The notes beneath the pieces were generated by a model. It made no database searches. It saw only the letters and a program-made list of their open reading frames with translations, and was not told the origin of the DNA. From an uncultured Lachnospiraceae bacterium (GTDB taxonomy: Bacteria; Bacillota; Clostridia; Lachnospirales; Lachnospiraceae): a stretch of DNA of 13,342 nt. Position 1 is the stretch's first letter. Each line of letters opens with the position of its first letter. The stretch spans positions 1 through 13,342 of the forward strand of contig CAJTWA010000071.1 in assembly GCA_910580195.1 (NCBI GenBank), read 5' to 3'. The translations under genes were made by a program, and so were the position numbers. Below, piece after piece: positions 1 to 6,001 of this stretch.

Positions 1-2
1 AA

Positions 3-242
3 GTGTTAAAACTGAACATTCTGAACATGAAAAATTTTTTAGATACGGTCAATGCCTGTACCGGCAAAGTAAATAAGATCTGCCCGGACGGTAGAAAACT
101 GAATATCAATGGGGAAGAAAAGATACAGGGCGGTTTGTGGCGGCAGTATTTCCAAAATAAAAACTGCCTGCGGCTTGTTTTAGAAATCCCTAATCCAACG
201 GACTATATGAACATTGTTTCATATTATGCCGGGGATTGCTGA
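3..242 (+). CDS. Small protein of unknown function, 79 aa (possibly partial at 5' end)
   Basis: The frame opens at a GTG at base 3, so the ribosome binding site lies outside the window and a more upstream start cannot be excluded; an in-frame ATG also occurs at 27. The product is soluble, with no signal peptide or membrane segment. Its N-terminus (KLNILNMKNFLDTVNACTGKV) has the pattern of small clostridial proteins that begin with a short strand, an aromatic-rich helix and a Cys-x-Gly-x-Val turn followed by G-(x)-LN; those are often poorly annotated, sometimes as polyA polymerase. No function can be assigned. A terminator-like hairpin follows 26 nt after the stop, before the HD-domain gene. 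Base composition is AT-richer than in the right part of the window, as in the next three genes. Confidence 0.6.
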   Translation: MLKLNILNMKNFLDTVNACTGKVNKICPDGRKLNINGEEKIQGGLWRQYFQNKNCLRLVLEIPNPTDYMNIVSYYAGDC

Positions 243-268
243 TTTGTCTGTAAATATTTCATCATAAA

Positions 269-304
269 GGGGCTGGACGGTTTATCTGCCAGCCCCGCTT
301 TTTT
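269..304 (+). terminator. Rho-independent terminator or attenuator
   Basis: A perfect 8-bp stem, GGGGCTGG (269-276) with CCAGCCCC (289-296), has a 12-nt loop and is followed by GC and six T residues (299-304). The T-tract abuts the Shine-Dalgarno sequence of the HD-domain gene (305-312). It therefore either ends the upstream transcript or attenuates read-through into the next three genes. No convincing promoter lies between it and the HD gene. Confidence 0.8.
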
Positions 305-312
305 GGAAGGAG
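305..312 (+). promoter_or_regulatory. Ribosome binding site deciding the HD-gene start
   Basis: GGAAGGAG lies 5 nt before the ATG at 318. It favours this ATG over an in-frame TTG at 303 that would place the Shine-Dalgarno sequence inside the coding region. Confidence 0.8.
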
Positions 313-317
313 TTAAA

Positions 318-917
318 ATGGAGTTAAACATTCAGAACGCAGAACTGGCATTAAAGGAAGCGTCAGAATCCAATCCGGGGGCATGGGCAGACCATTCCCG
401 GTATGTAGCCAAAGCCTGTAAAAACATTGCGTCACGCTGTAAAGATTTATCTTCTGAACAGGCGTATCTTTTCGGGCTGTTACACGATATTGGACGTTAT
501 GCCGGAGTGAGTTCGGAACGGCATCTGATAGACGGCTATCGTTACTGTATGGAGCGTGGGTGGGAAAAAGCTGCACAGATATGCATATCCCACGCATTTA
601 TGATACAGGATATTGATACTTCTATCGGAAAATTTGATGTCAGCGATGAGGATTACCTTTTTATGAAAAAGTTTGTCAGGGAGGCGGAATATGATGATTA
701 TGACCGTTTAGTGCAGCTATGTGACGCATTGGCTATGCCTACGGGGTTCTGCCTTTTGGAAAAGAGATTTGTAGACGTGACAATACGGTACGGCGTCCAC
801 CCGGCGACAATAGACAGGTGGAAAAAGATTTTAGAGATGAAAGAACTGTTTGAAGAACAGATTGGCTGTTCCATTTATGCTTTGCTTCCGGGCGTTGTGG
901 AAAACAGTTTTCGTTAA
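318..917 (+). CDS. HD-domain phosphohydrolase-like protein
   Basis: A 199-aa cytoplasmic protein with the metal-binding pattern of the HD superfamily: His26, the His56-Asp57 doublet in LLHDIGR, further histidines at 69 and 92, and Asp136 in the LCDAL segment. HD proteins are metal-dependent phosphomonoesterases or phosphodiesterases, often acting on nucleotides. The substrate cannot be told from sequence; the length fits small stand-alone HD proteins. The start is set by the Shine-Dalgarno sequence at 305-312. The gene is the first of a tight run: the acetyltransferase begins 12 nt after its stop, and the truncated HAD gene overlaps that one. HD, hexapeptide acetyltransferase and HAD genes grouped like this suggest small-molecule housekeeping or salvage, but that is inference. 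Composition is AT-richer than the genes beyond 2400. Confidence 0.85.
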   Translation: MELNIQNAELALKEASESNPGAWADHSRYVAKACKNIASRCKDLSSEQAYLFGLLHDIGRYAGVSSERHLIDGYRYCMERGWEKAAQICISHAFMIQDIDTSIGKFDVSDEDYLFMKKFVREAEYDDYDRLVQLCDALAMPTGFCLLEKRFVDVTIRYGVHPATIDRWKKILEMKELFEEQIGCSIYALLPGVVENSFR

Positions 918-929
918 GGGAGGGATATT

Positions 930-1529
930 ATGTATTATGAAGCAAGTGATTTTTTGGAAACTGCAGACAGCGATACCTTAAAACAGATTGCCCGCACAAG
1001 GGAATTGACAAGAGAATATTATTTTTCTGATTATGAAGATACGGAGAAAAGGACGGCCATCCTCCATAAGTTGTTAGGAGGAATAGGGGAAAATGTGGCC
1101 ATCGACACGCCTTTTCATTGCGACTATGGAAAAAATATTTTTTTGGGAAATGATGTGATAATCAATATGAATTGTACCTTTGTGGATAACAAAACTATCC
1201 GAATTGGTGACAGGGTTTTGATTGCTTCAAATGTGCAGATTTATACATCTTCGCACCCTGTTTTACCAAAGGAAAGGCTTGTGCCGGATTGGAGGGAACG
1301 CCAGACAACATTTTTTAGAACCTATGCACGTCCGATAGAGATAGAAAATAATGTCTGGATTGGCGGCGGCTGTATTCTTCTGCCCGGAGTCACCATAGGA
1401 GAAAACAGCGTGATAGGGGCTGGAAGCGTAGTAACCCGCCCTATCCCGCCTAATTGTGTTGCAGTAGGGAATCCATGCAGGGTGATACGTTATTTTGATA
1501 CAGACAGAGAAAGGCGGCATGAAATATAA
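930..1529 (+). CDS. Maltose/galactoside-type O-acetyltransferase (left-handed beta-helix)
   Basis: A 199-aa protein of the maltose acetyltransferase (Maa/LacA) family, which moves acetyl from acetyl-CoA to a sugar hydroxyl in the cytoplasm. The N-terminal helical cap (about residues 5-50) is followed by hexapeptide repeats of the (I/V)-G-x-x type, for example IGDRVLIASNV, VWIGGGCILLPGVTIG and VIGAGSVVTRPI, forming the left-handed beta-helix. The catalytic histidine of the family is His109 in TSSHP. The C-terminal AVGNPCRVIR motif is typical. Length matches intact family members (about 185-205 aa). The start ATG follows a GGGAGGG Shine-Dalgarno with short spacing. The physiological acceptor sugar of these enzymes is usually unknown, and the neighbours do not identify it. 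The gene overlaps the start of the HAD gene by 11 nt, implying translational coupling. Confidence 0.92.
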   Translation: MYYEASDFLETADSDTLKQIARTRELTREYYFSDYEDTEKRTAILHKLLGGIGENVAIDTPFHCDYGKNIFLGNDVIINMNCTFVDNKTIRIGDRVLIASNVQIYTSSHPVLPKERLVPDWRERQTTFFRTYARPIEIENNVWIGGGCILLPGVTIGENSVIGAGSVVTRPIPPNCVAVGNPCRVIRYFDTDRERRHEI

Positions 1530-1908
1530 GCATATCGTTTTTGACATTGACGGTACTCTGGTTGATACGGAATATGCTGTCTTACATTCCTTGCAGGAAA
1601 CCATAAGGGAATTGTCGGGGAAAGAGATACCATGCTCTGAACTAAATTTTGCGTTAGGGATTACCGGGATAGACGCTTTGAAAAAACTTGAAATAAAAGA
1701 CATTTCCCATGCGATAGAATTAATGAGCCAAGCCGAATTTATCCGGCAAGCCCTCGTTAAGTCAAATCTGCGTTTGCCGGATTGGTATAAATCCACTAAC
1801 TGCTGCTTAAATTCATCTGTGTATTTGCGTGGTTTTCTTTTCTGCTTTGTTTCGGTCATATTGGTTTTATATTATATGACCTTAAAAAATCTGTCCAGTT
1901 TATCGTAG
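1519..1908 (+). pseudogene. HAD-superfamily phosphatase, 3'-truncated by an insertion-sequence remnant
   Basis: The first ~68 codons are a normal HAD N-terminus of the phosphoglycolate phosphatase/beta-phosphoglucomutase type: motif I FDIDGTLVDTE with nucleophile Asp9 and acid Asp11, then the start of the helical cap domain. After about codon 68 (base ~1722) the similarity stops. The frame runs on into sequence that, on the opposite strand, encodes the N-terminus of an IS3-type transposase, ending at TAA 1906-1908. The resulting 129-aa reading frame lacks HAD motifs II-IV (Ser/Thr, Lys, acidic pair), so it should be catalytically dead. The start ATG overlaps the acetyltransferase stop by 11 nt, as expected for the last gene of an operon. 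The break was probably an IS insertion followed by deletion of most of the element and of the 3' part of the gene. Confidence 0.85.
1770..1897 (-). mobile_element. Remnant of an IS3-type insertion sequence (5' end of transposase orfA)
   Basis: Reading minus from ATG at 1859, about 30 codons match the start of IS3-family OrfA (Lys/Arg-rich leader, then RKYTDEFKQQLVDLYQSGKR, the first helix of the helix-turn-helix). The frame then stays open but no longer looks like a transposase. Upstream of this ATG, at 1880-1897, lies TGGACAGATTTTTTAAGG (minus strand), a plausible terminal inverted repeat; that is a judgement by eye. No OrfB, DDE domain or second terminus is present, so the element is dead. 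A 9-bp inverted repeat (ATCCGGCAA 1741-1749, TTGCCGGAT 1774-1782) sits at the junction with the HAD gene. Confidence 0.7.
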
Positions 1909-2015
1909 CCTATCCACGTTTCATGGGCGCCCTTAGTGGAGGCGAAATCCACTGCTTACGGAAACTTAAGAACGAAGGCTTTCCTGAGTTCTTTAGTTGC
2001 AGTTAGCAGTTAGTT
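1909..2015. other. Non-coding junction sequence, nothing recognised
   Basis: Between the IS remnant and the 54-bp repeat, all frames are closed by stops or too short, and no promoter, hairpin with a T-tract or known repeat is evident. A short run of AGTT/AGTTAG direct repeats occurs at about 1995-2015. This is where the AT-rich accessory segment changes to the GC-richer remainder. Confidence 0.5.
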
Positions 2016-2069
2016 CGCCGGAACGCTGCCCAGTTTGTGTGGGGAAGGGCTGCCCTGCATTGCCGTCCG
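2016..2069 (+). repeat. Left copy of a 54-bp inverted repeat
   Basis: This segment begins CGCCGGAACGCTGCCC and ends TTGCCGTCCG. Its reverse complement recurs at 13289-13342 with equal length, no gaps and 4 mismatches. The right copy runs into the window edge, so the true repeat may be longer. It contains GGGCTGCCC and could fold weakly. It flanks, with its partner, everything from the dehydrogenase/flavodiiron operon to the PduQ-like gene. Confidence 0.9.
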
Positions 2070-2330
2070 CCCCCCAACCCCCTCTTTTTCCTCACCTCAA
2101 CCCCTTTTTTTCACCATCAAAAAAATCTTCCTCTTTCCCAAAAAATCCCCGAATCTTTCCATTCCCCTTAGCCACAAACAGCAATGAAACAATAAACCGC
2201 CCATTTTTCACACAATTCCCCAACCCTCCCCCCCCACACAAAAAAATAACAAATCCCTCCCCTCCTTCCCCACCCATTTTTATCCAAAACCACGAAAACC
2301 TCTTTTCCACAAAGAATCCCACCCGTAATA
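2070..2330. other. Extremely G-poor, C-rich block without genes
   Basis: Only 8 G residues occur on the + strand in 261 nt, with G-free runs at 2070-2150 and 2200-2293. C-tracts at 2218-2235 (C4, C3, C8) and 2255-2275 (C3, C4, C4, C3) give the minus strand two G-quadruplex-type motifs with short loops. The open frames through it encode only Phe/Pro/Asn/Lys low-complexity peptide, lack ribosome binding sites and are judged non-coding. It ends just before the promoter of the dehydrogenase gene and so is upstream of that transcript. Confidence 0.8.
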
Positions 2331-2331
2331 A

Positions 2332-2360
2332 TTGACAGAAAAAGAAACTTTTGCTATATT
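2332..2360 (+). promoter_or_regulatory. Sigma-A promoter of the dehydrogenase-flavodiiron operon
   Basis: A consensus TTGACA (-35, 2332-2337), a 17-nt spacer and TATATT (-10, 2355-2360), preceded by TGC (extended -10), predict a start near 2367 and a leader of about 90 nt before the ATG at 2456. This is one of the strongest promoters in the window, suggesting high basal expression. Confidence 0.85.
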
Positions 2361-2455
2361 AAAATCAGTAAAAACATCCATATATCCAGCAATTTTCAAA
2401 TGCCTGATACATCCATGTTTTTCAAAACAACAACCAAGAAAAGGAGGTAATTGCT

Positions 2456-4372
2456 ATGTTATTCCAAACCACGACAGAACACGAAGAGTTGCGGGCCAAA
2501 ATCCGTGCCTTTGCGGAAGAGGAGATAAAGCCCATTGCTTTTTCCTTAGACCAGGGAAACCAGTTCCCAGAAGAGGCCGTGAAAAAGCTTGGGGAAATGG
2601 GCCTAATGGGCATCCCTTATCCCAAAGAGTACGGAGGGGCAGGCCTTGACATTACCAGCTACGCCATTGCAGTGGAAGAGCTTTCAAGGGTGGACGGCGG
2701 TTCCGGCGTAATTTTGTCTGCCCATGTTTCCTTGGGTTCCTTCCCGATATTTGCATTTGGGAACGAGGAGCAGAAGCAGAAATATTTGGTTCCCTTGGCA
2801 AAAGGGGAGAAGATTGCCGCATTTGGCTTAACGGAGCCCAACGCCGGCTCAGACGCAGGGGGCACGGAAACCACCGCCTTGGATAAGGGCAGCTATTACC
2901 TCTTAAACGGGGGGAAGATTTTCATAACCAACGCGCCGAGGGCCGATACCTATGTGGTATTCGCAGTGACAACCCCGGACATCGGCACCCGGGGGATTTC
3001 CGCTTTTATTGTGGAAAAAGGCTGGGAAGGCTTTGAATTCGGCGACCATTACGATAAAATGGGCATCCGTTCGTCCACCACGGCGGAACTGATTTTCAAT
3101 GACGTGAAAGTACCTAAGGAAAACCTTCTGGGGAAAGAAGGGGAAGGGTTTAAAATAGCCATGGCAACCTTAGACGGCGGGCGTATCGGGATTGCAGCAC
3201 AGGCCCTTGGGATTGCGCAAGGGGCATTTGAGCAGGCGCTGGATTATTCCAAGGAGCGCATCCAGTTTGGCAAGCCCATTGCAGCCCAGCAGGGAATTTC
3301 CTTTAAGCTGGCAGACATGGCTACCAAGCTGCGCTGCGCAAGGTTTCTGGTGTACTCTGCTGCGGAGCTGAAAGAAGCCCACGATCCTTATGCCATGGAA
3401 GCTGCTATGGCGAAAATGTACGCTTCTGACATTGCCCTTGAAGTTACCAACAGCGCCATGCAGATTTTCGGCGGCACAGGTTTCTTGAAAGGCATGGACG
3501 TAGAGCGGATGTACCGGGATGCAAAAATTACTACGATTTATGAAGGGACAAATGAAATCCAGCGGGTAGTCATCGCCTCCCACCTGATTGGCAGGATGCC
3601 AAAGGACCCCAAAGGCGGCGGCAGCCGTTCTGCATCGAAAAAGCCAGCCCCAATCACCGGGGTACGCAAAGGCCATATGTTCCGGGAAGGCAGCGCAAAA
3701 GAGAAAGTAGAAGCGTTGGCAGAAGCCTTGAAAAAGGACGGACACGACTTTACCGTAGGGATCCCGGCCGATACGCCAATCGCGCAGGCGGAGCGTGTAG
3801 TTTCCGCTGGGAAAGGCATTGGCAGCAAAGAAAACATGAAATTGATCGAAGACCTTGCCCATGCGGCCGGGGCAGCCATCGGCTCTTCCCGCCCAGTGGC
3901 AGAAACCTTGAAATACGTGCCCTTGAGCCGTTATGTAGGGATGTCCGGCCAGAAATTCCGCGGGAACCTCTACATTGCCTGCGGGATTTCCGGGGCAACC
4001 CAGCACTTAAAAGGCATCAAGGACGCCTCCACCATTGTGGCAATCAATAAGAATGGCAACGCCCCCATCTTTAAAAACTGCGACTACGGGATTGTAGGGG
4101 ATGTAAATGAAATCCTGCCCCTGCTGGCAGAAGCCTTGGGCACCGGGGAGAAACAGCCTGCGCCCCCAATGGTGAAAATGAAACGCCCGCCCGTACCGAA
4201 GCCCGCACCCATCGGCAAGCGGTATGTCTGCGGCGGATGCGGCTATGAATACATACCGGAAGTTGGGGATGAGGATTCCGGCGCAGCGCCGGGGACGCTA
4301 TTTGAAAAACTGCCTTCCGACTGGGTATGCCCAGAATGTGCCGAAGGCAAGGACCAGTTTATAGAAAGCTGA
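2456..4372 (+). CDS. Three-domain fusion: acyl-CoA dehydrogenase / ETF-alpha FAD domain / rubredoxin
   Basis: A 638-aa cytoplasmic redox protein. Residues 1 to ~383 are a complete acyl-CoA dehydrogenase: FAD/substrate signature GLTEPNAGSD at 124-133 and the catalytic base Glu363 in IYEGTNEIQR. It should oxidise an acyl-CoA to the enoyl-CoA, passing electrons to its FAD. After a Gly/Ser/Lys/Pro linker (~384-410), residues ~410-560 match the C-terminal FAD-binding domain of electron-transfer flavoprotein alpha subunit: AERVVSAGKGIG (445-456), SRPVAETL (478-485), VGMSGQ (494-499), YIACGISGATQH (506-517), INKNGNAPIF (530-539). ETF-alpha domain I and the whole ETF-beta subunit are absent. A Pro/Lys-rich tether (~566-588) leads to a C-terminal rubredoxin with all four iron ligands: Cys592, Cys595, Cys625 and Cys628 (CGGC, CPEC). 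AAGGAGG 8 nt upstream fixes the start. A flavodiiron gene follows after 84 nt. Substrate chain length is not readable from sequence. Related fusions are known in Clostridia, as far as I recall. Confidence 0.95.
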   Translation: MLFQTTTEHEELRAKIRAFAEEEIKPIAFSLDQGNQFPEEAVKKLGEMGLMGIPYPKEYGGAGLDITSYAIAVEELSRVDGGSGVILSAHVSLGSFPIFAFGNEEQKQKYLVPLAKGEKIAAFGLTEPNAGSDAGGTETTALDKGSYYLLNGGKIFITNAPRADTYVVFAVTTPDIGTRGISAFIVEKGWEGFEFGDHYDKMGIRSSTTAELIFNDVKVPKENLLGKEGEGFKIAMATLDGGRIGIAAQALGIAQGAFEQALDYSKERIQFGKPIAAQQGISFKLADMATKLRCARFLVYSAAELKEAHDPYAMEAAMAKMYASDIALEVTNSAMQIFGGTGFLKGMDVERMYRDAKITTIYEGTNEIQRVVIASHLIGRMPKDPKGGGSRSASKKPAPITGVRKGHMFREGSAKEKVEALAEALKKDGHDFTVGIPADTPIAQAERVVSAGKGIGSKENMKLIEDLAHAAGAAIGSSRPVAETLKYVPLSRYVGMSGQKFRGNLYIACGISGATQHLKGIKDASTIVAINKNGNAPIFKNCDYGIVGDVNEILPLLAEALGTGEKQPAPPMVKMKRPPVPKPAPIGKRYVCGGCGYEYIPEVGDEDSGAAPGTLFEKLPSDWVCPECAEGKDQFIES

Positions 4373-4411
4373 ATTTACGGTTAAAATAGATAGGAAAATG
4401 GAACATCAGAA

Positions 4412-4428
4412 AACAGCATGCTGCTGTT
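4412..4428 (+). other. Intercistronic hairpin
   Basis: AACAGCA (4412-4418), a TGC loop and TGCTGTT (4422-4428) form a perfect 7-bp stem between the fusion gene and the flavodiiron gene, 12 nt before the latter's Shine-Dalgarno. No T-tract follows, so it is not a terminator. It may act in mRNA processing or stability or as a protein-binding palindrome. Confidence 0.5.
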
Positions 4429-4440
4429 GGCTGAAGGAAA

Positions 4441-4448
4441 AAAGGAGG
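4441..4448 (+). promoter_or_regulatory. Ribosome binding site deciding the fprA start
   Basis: AAAGGAGG is 8 nt before ATG 4457. It rules against the in-frame ATG at 4418, which would lie inside the hairpin and add 13 residues not typical of the family. Confidence 0.85.
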
Positions 4449-4456
4449 AATCGCAT

Positions 4457-5671
4457 ATGTATTGTGTACGGAAAGTCACAGACGGTTTATACTGGGTGGG
4501 CGCTAACGACCACAGGCTCCACCTGTTTGAAAATATCCATCCAATCCCCCGCGGCGTAAGCTATAATGCATACCTGCTGCTGGATGAGGAAACGGTTCTG
4601 TTTGATACCGTAGACTGGTCTGCCTGCCGGCAGCTTTTGGAAAACTTAGACTATTTGCTGAAAGGCCGCCCCTTGGATTGGCTGGTAGTCAACCATATGG
4701 AACCGGATCATGGCGCTTCGGTGGAAGAAATCCTGCTGCGCTACCCAGACGTAAAAGTGATTTCCACGGAAAAAGCTTTTATGCTGATGCGCCAGTTTGG
4801 GTTCCACCCGGATACCCATGAGTGCGTGACGGTAAAAGAAGGGGATACCCATTGCTTTGGCGGCCATACGGTGACCTTTGTAGAAGCGCCCATGGTGCAC
4901 TGGCCGGAGGCTATGGTAACATTTGACACTACCAACGGCGTGCTGTTTTCCGCAGACGCCTTTGGCTCATTTATTGCATTGGACGGGAAACTGTTTGCAG
5001 ACGAAGTGGATTTTGACAGGGATTGGATTGACGAGGCCCGCCGCTACCTGACAAATATCGTTGGGAAATACGGCCCGCACATCCAGCTTCTTCTGAAAAA
5101 AGCAGGGGGGATCCTAGACCAGATTAAATTTATCTGCCCCCTCCACGGCCCGGTATGGCGTGAAAATTTAGGGTATTTTGTGGACAAATACGACAAATGG
5201 AGCCGCTACGAGCCGGAAGAGAAAGGCGTGCTGATTGCCTATGCCTCCATGTATGGGAACACGGAAGGGGCTGCCCAGGCCCTTGCCAGCAGGCTTTGCG
5301 AGAAGGGCTGCACGAACGTGGCGGTCTATGACGTGTCCAACACCCATGTATCCTACTTGATTTCAGAAGCCTTTAAGTACAGCCATATCGTGCTGGCTTC
5401 TGTGACGTACAACCTTGGCATTTATCCGGTGATGCATAATTTCCTGATGGACATGAAGGCGCTGAACCTCCAGAAACGTACTTTTGCGCTGGTTGAAAAT
5501 GGTTCCTGGGCCTGCAAGTCCGGGGATTTGATGCAGAAGTTCATTGATGAGGAATTAAAGGACATGACAGTCCTGAACGAGAGGTTAAGCATTGCATCTT
5601 CCATGGGCGCAGATAAGCAGGTGGATTTGGATGCGCTGGCGGACGCCATTGTAGATTCCATGAAAGAATAA
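4457..5671 (+). CDS. fprA: FprA-type flavodiiron protein (O2/NO reductase)
   Basis: A 404-aa class A flavodiiron protein. The N-terminal metallo-beta-lactamase-like domain (about 1-245) carries the diiron ligands His80, Glu82, Asp84, His85 (motif NHMEPDHG), His148, Asp167 and His230 (CPLHGPVW). The C-terminal flavodoxin domain (about 256-400) begins with the FMN phosphate loop YASMYGNTE (262-270) and contains the VTYNLGIYP and ENGSWA segments usual in FprA. These enzymes reduce O2 to water or NO to N2O in the anaerobe cytoplasm, normally taking electrons from rubredoxin. This protein has no rubredoxin domain of its own, while the gene just upstream ends in one; that pairing suggests a dedicated donor-acceptor couple. 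The gene lies 84 nt downstream on the same strand without an intervening terminator or clear promoter, so both are probably one transcript. Whether O2 or NO is preferred cannot be told. Confidence 0.95.
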   Translation: MYCVRKVTDGLYWVGANDHRLHLFENIHPIPRGVSYNAYLLLDEETVLFDTVDWSACRQLLENLDYLLKGRPLDWLVVNHMEPDHGASVEEILLRYPDVKVISTEKAFMLMRQFGFHPDTHECVTVKEGDTHCFGGHTVTFVEAPMVHWPEAMVTFDTTNGVLFSADAFGSFIALDGKLFADEVDFDRDWIDEARRYLTNIVGKYGPHIQLLLKKAGGILDQIKFICPLHGPVWRENLGYFVDKYDKWSRYEPEEKGVLIAYASMYGNTEGAAQALASRLCEKGCTNVAVYDVSNTHVSYLISEAFKYSHIVLASVTYNLGIYPVMHNFLMDMKALNLQKRTFALVENGSWACKSGDLMQKFIDEELKDMTVLNERLSIASSMGADKQVDLDALADAIVDSMKE

Positions 5672-5696
5672 CGGGACTGCTTTCCGGCGCTGCCGG

Positions 5697-5885
5697 ACCA
5701 GTGCAGCCCGCAAAGGGACATATGGGCTAGGAATAACCTACCATGTGGCGTTGCCAAGGAAACAGTACAAGGCTGCAAGGGAACATGTAGGCTAGGAATA
5801 ACCGTACCATGTGGCGTTGCGGGGAACCAGTGCAGCCCGAAAAGGGACATATAAGAAAAGCAGAAACATACCGTGCCAGCGTTGC
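5697..5885 (+). repeat. Three imperfect tandem repeats, period about 64-65 nt
   Basis: Units at 5697-5755, 5761-5820 and 5826-5885 share landmarks: ACCAGTGCAGCCCG (units 1 and 3), AAGGGACATAT, GGCTAGGAATAACC (units 1 and 2), TACCATGTGG and GCGTTGC. Unit 2 has small indels and unit 3 has diverged in the middle. A 6-bp hairpin (TCCGGC 5683-5688 with GCCGGA 5692-5697) precedes them just after the fprA stop. No reading frame with a ribosome binding site spans them. They lie between convergent operons and end at the terminator hairpin. Confidence 0.75.
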
Positions 5886-5888
5886 GGT

Positions 5889-5932
5889 AAAGCAGCCGCT
5901 GCCTATCCAGTTGGGAGGGCAGCGGCTGCTTT
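5889..5932. terminator. Bidirectional terminator hairpin between convergent operons
   Basis: A perfect 15-bp stem, AAAGCAGCCGCTGCC (5889-5903) with GGCAGCGGCTGCTTT (5918-5932), has a 14-nt loop. The A/T ends of the stem give a short U-run on either strand, though each is weak (three T residues). Its place between fprA (+) and the importer ATPase (-) fits a shared terminator. A short duplicated segment (TTTCATTTATGGA, about 5958 and 5996) lies between it and the ATPase stop codon. Confidence 0.75.
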
Positions 5933-6001
5933 GGCTGTGCTTATTCTTCCATGGGACTTTCATTTATGGAGCCCAATGTGCAGTATGGGTGGCCTTTTCA
6001 T

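Noticed and set aside
1997..2335. 112-residue open frame on the + strand
   Set aside because: It is low-complexity Phe/Pro/Asn/Lys from the G-poor block with no ribosome binding site; openness follows from the composition (few TGA/TAG possible without G).
3170..4006. 278-residue open frame antisense to the dehydrogenase fusion
   Set aside because: The sense strand encodes a fully conserved multidomain protein; the antisense product has no recognisable fold, start signal or context.
5697..5885. CRISPR array
   Set aside because: Repeats are imperfect, contiguous units of ~64 nt without constant repeat plus unique spacers, and no cas gene is near.
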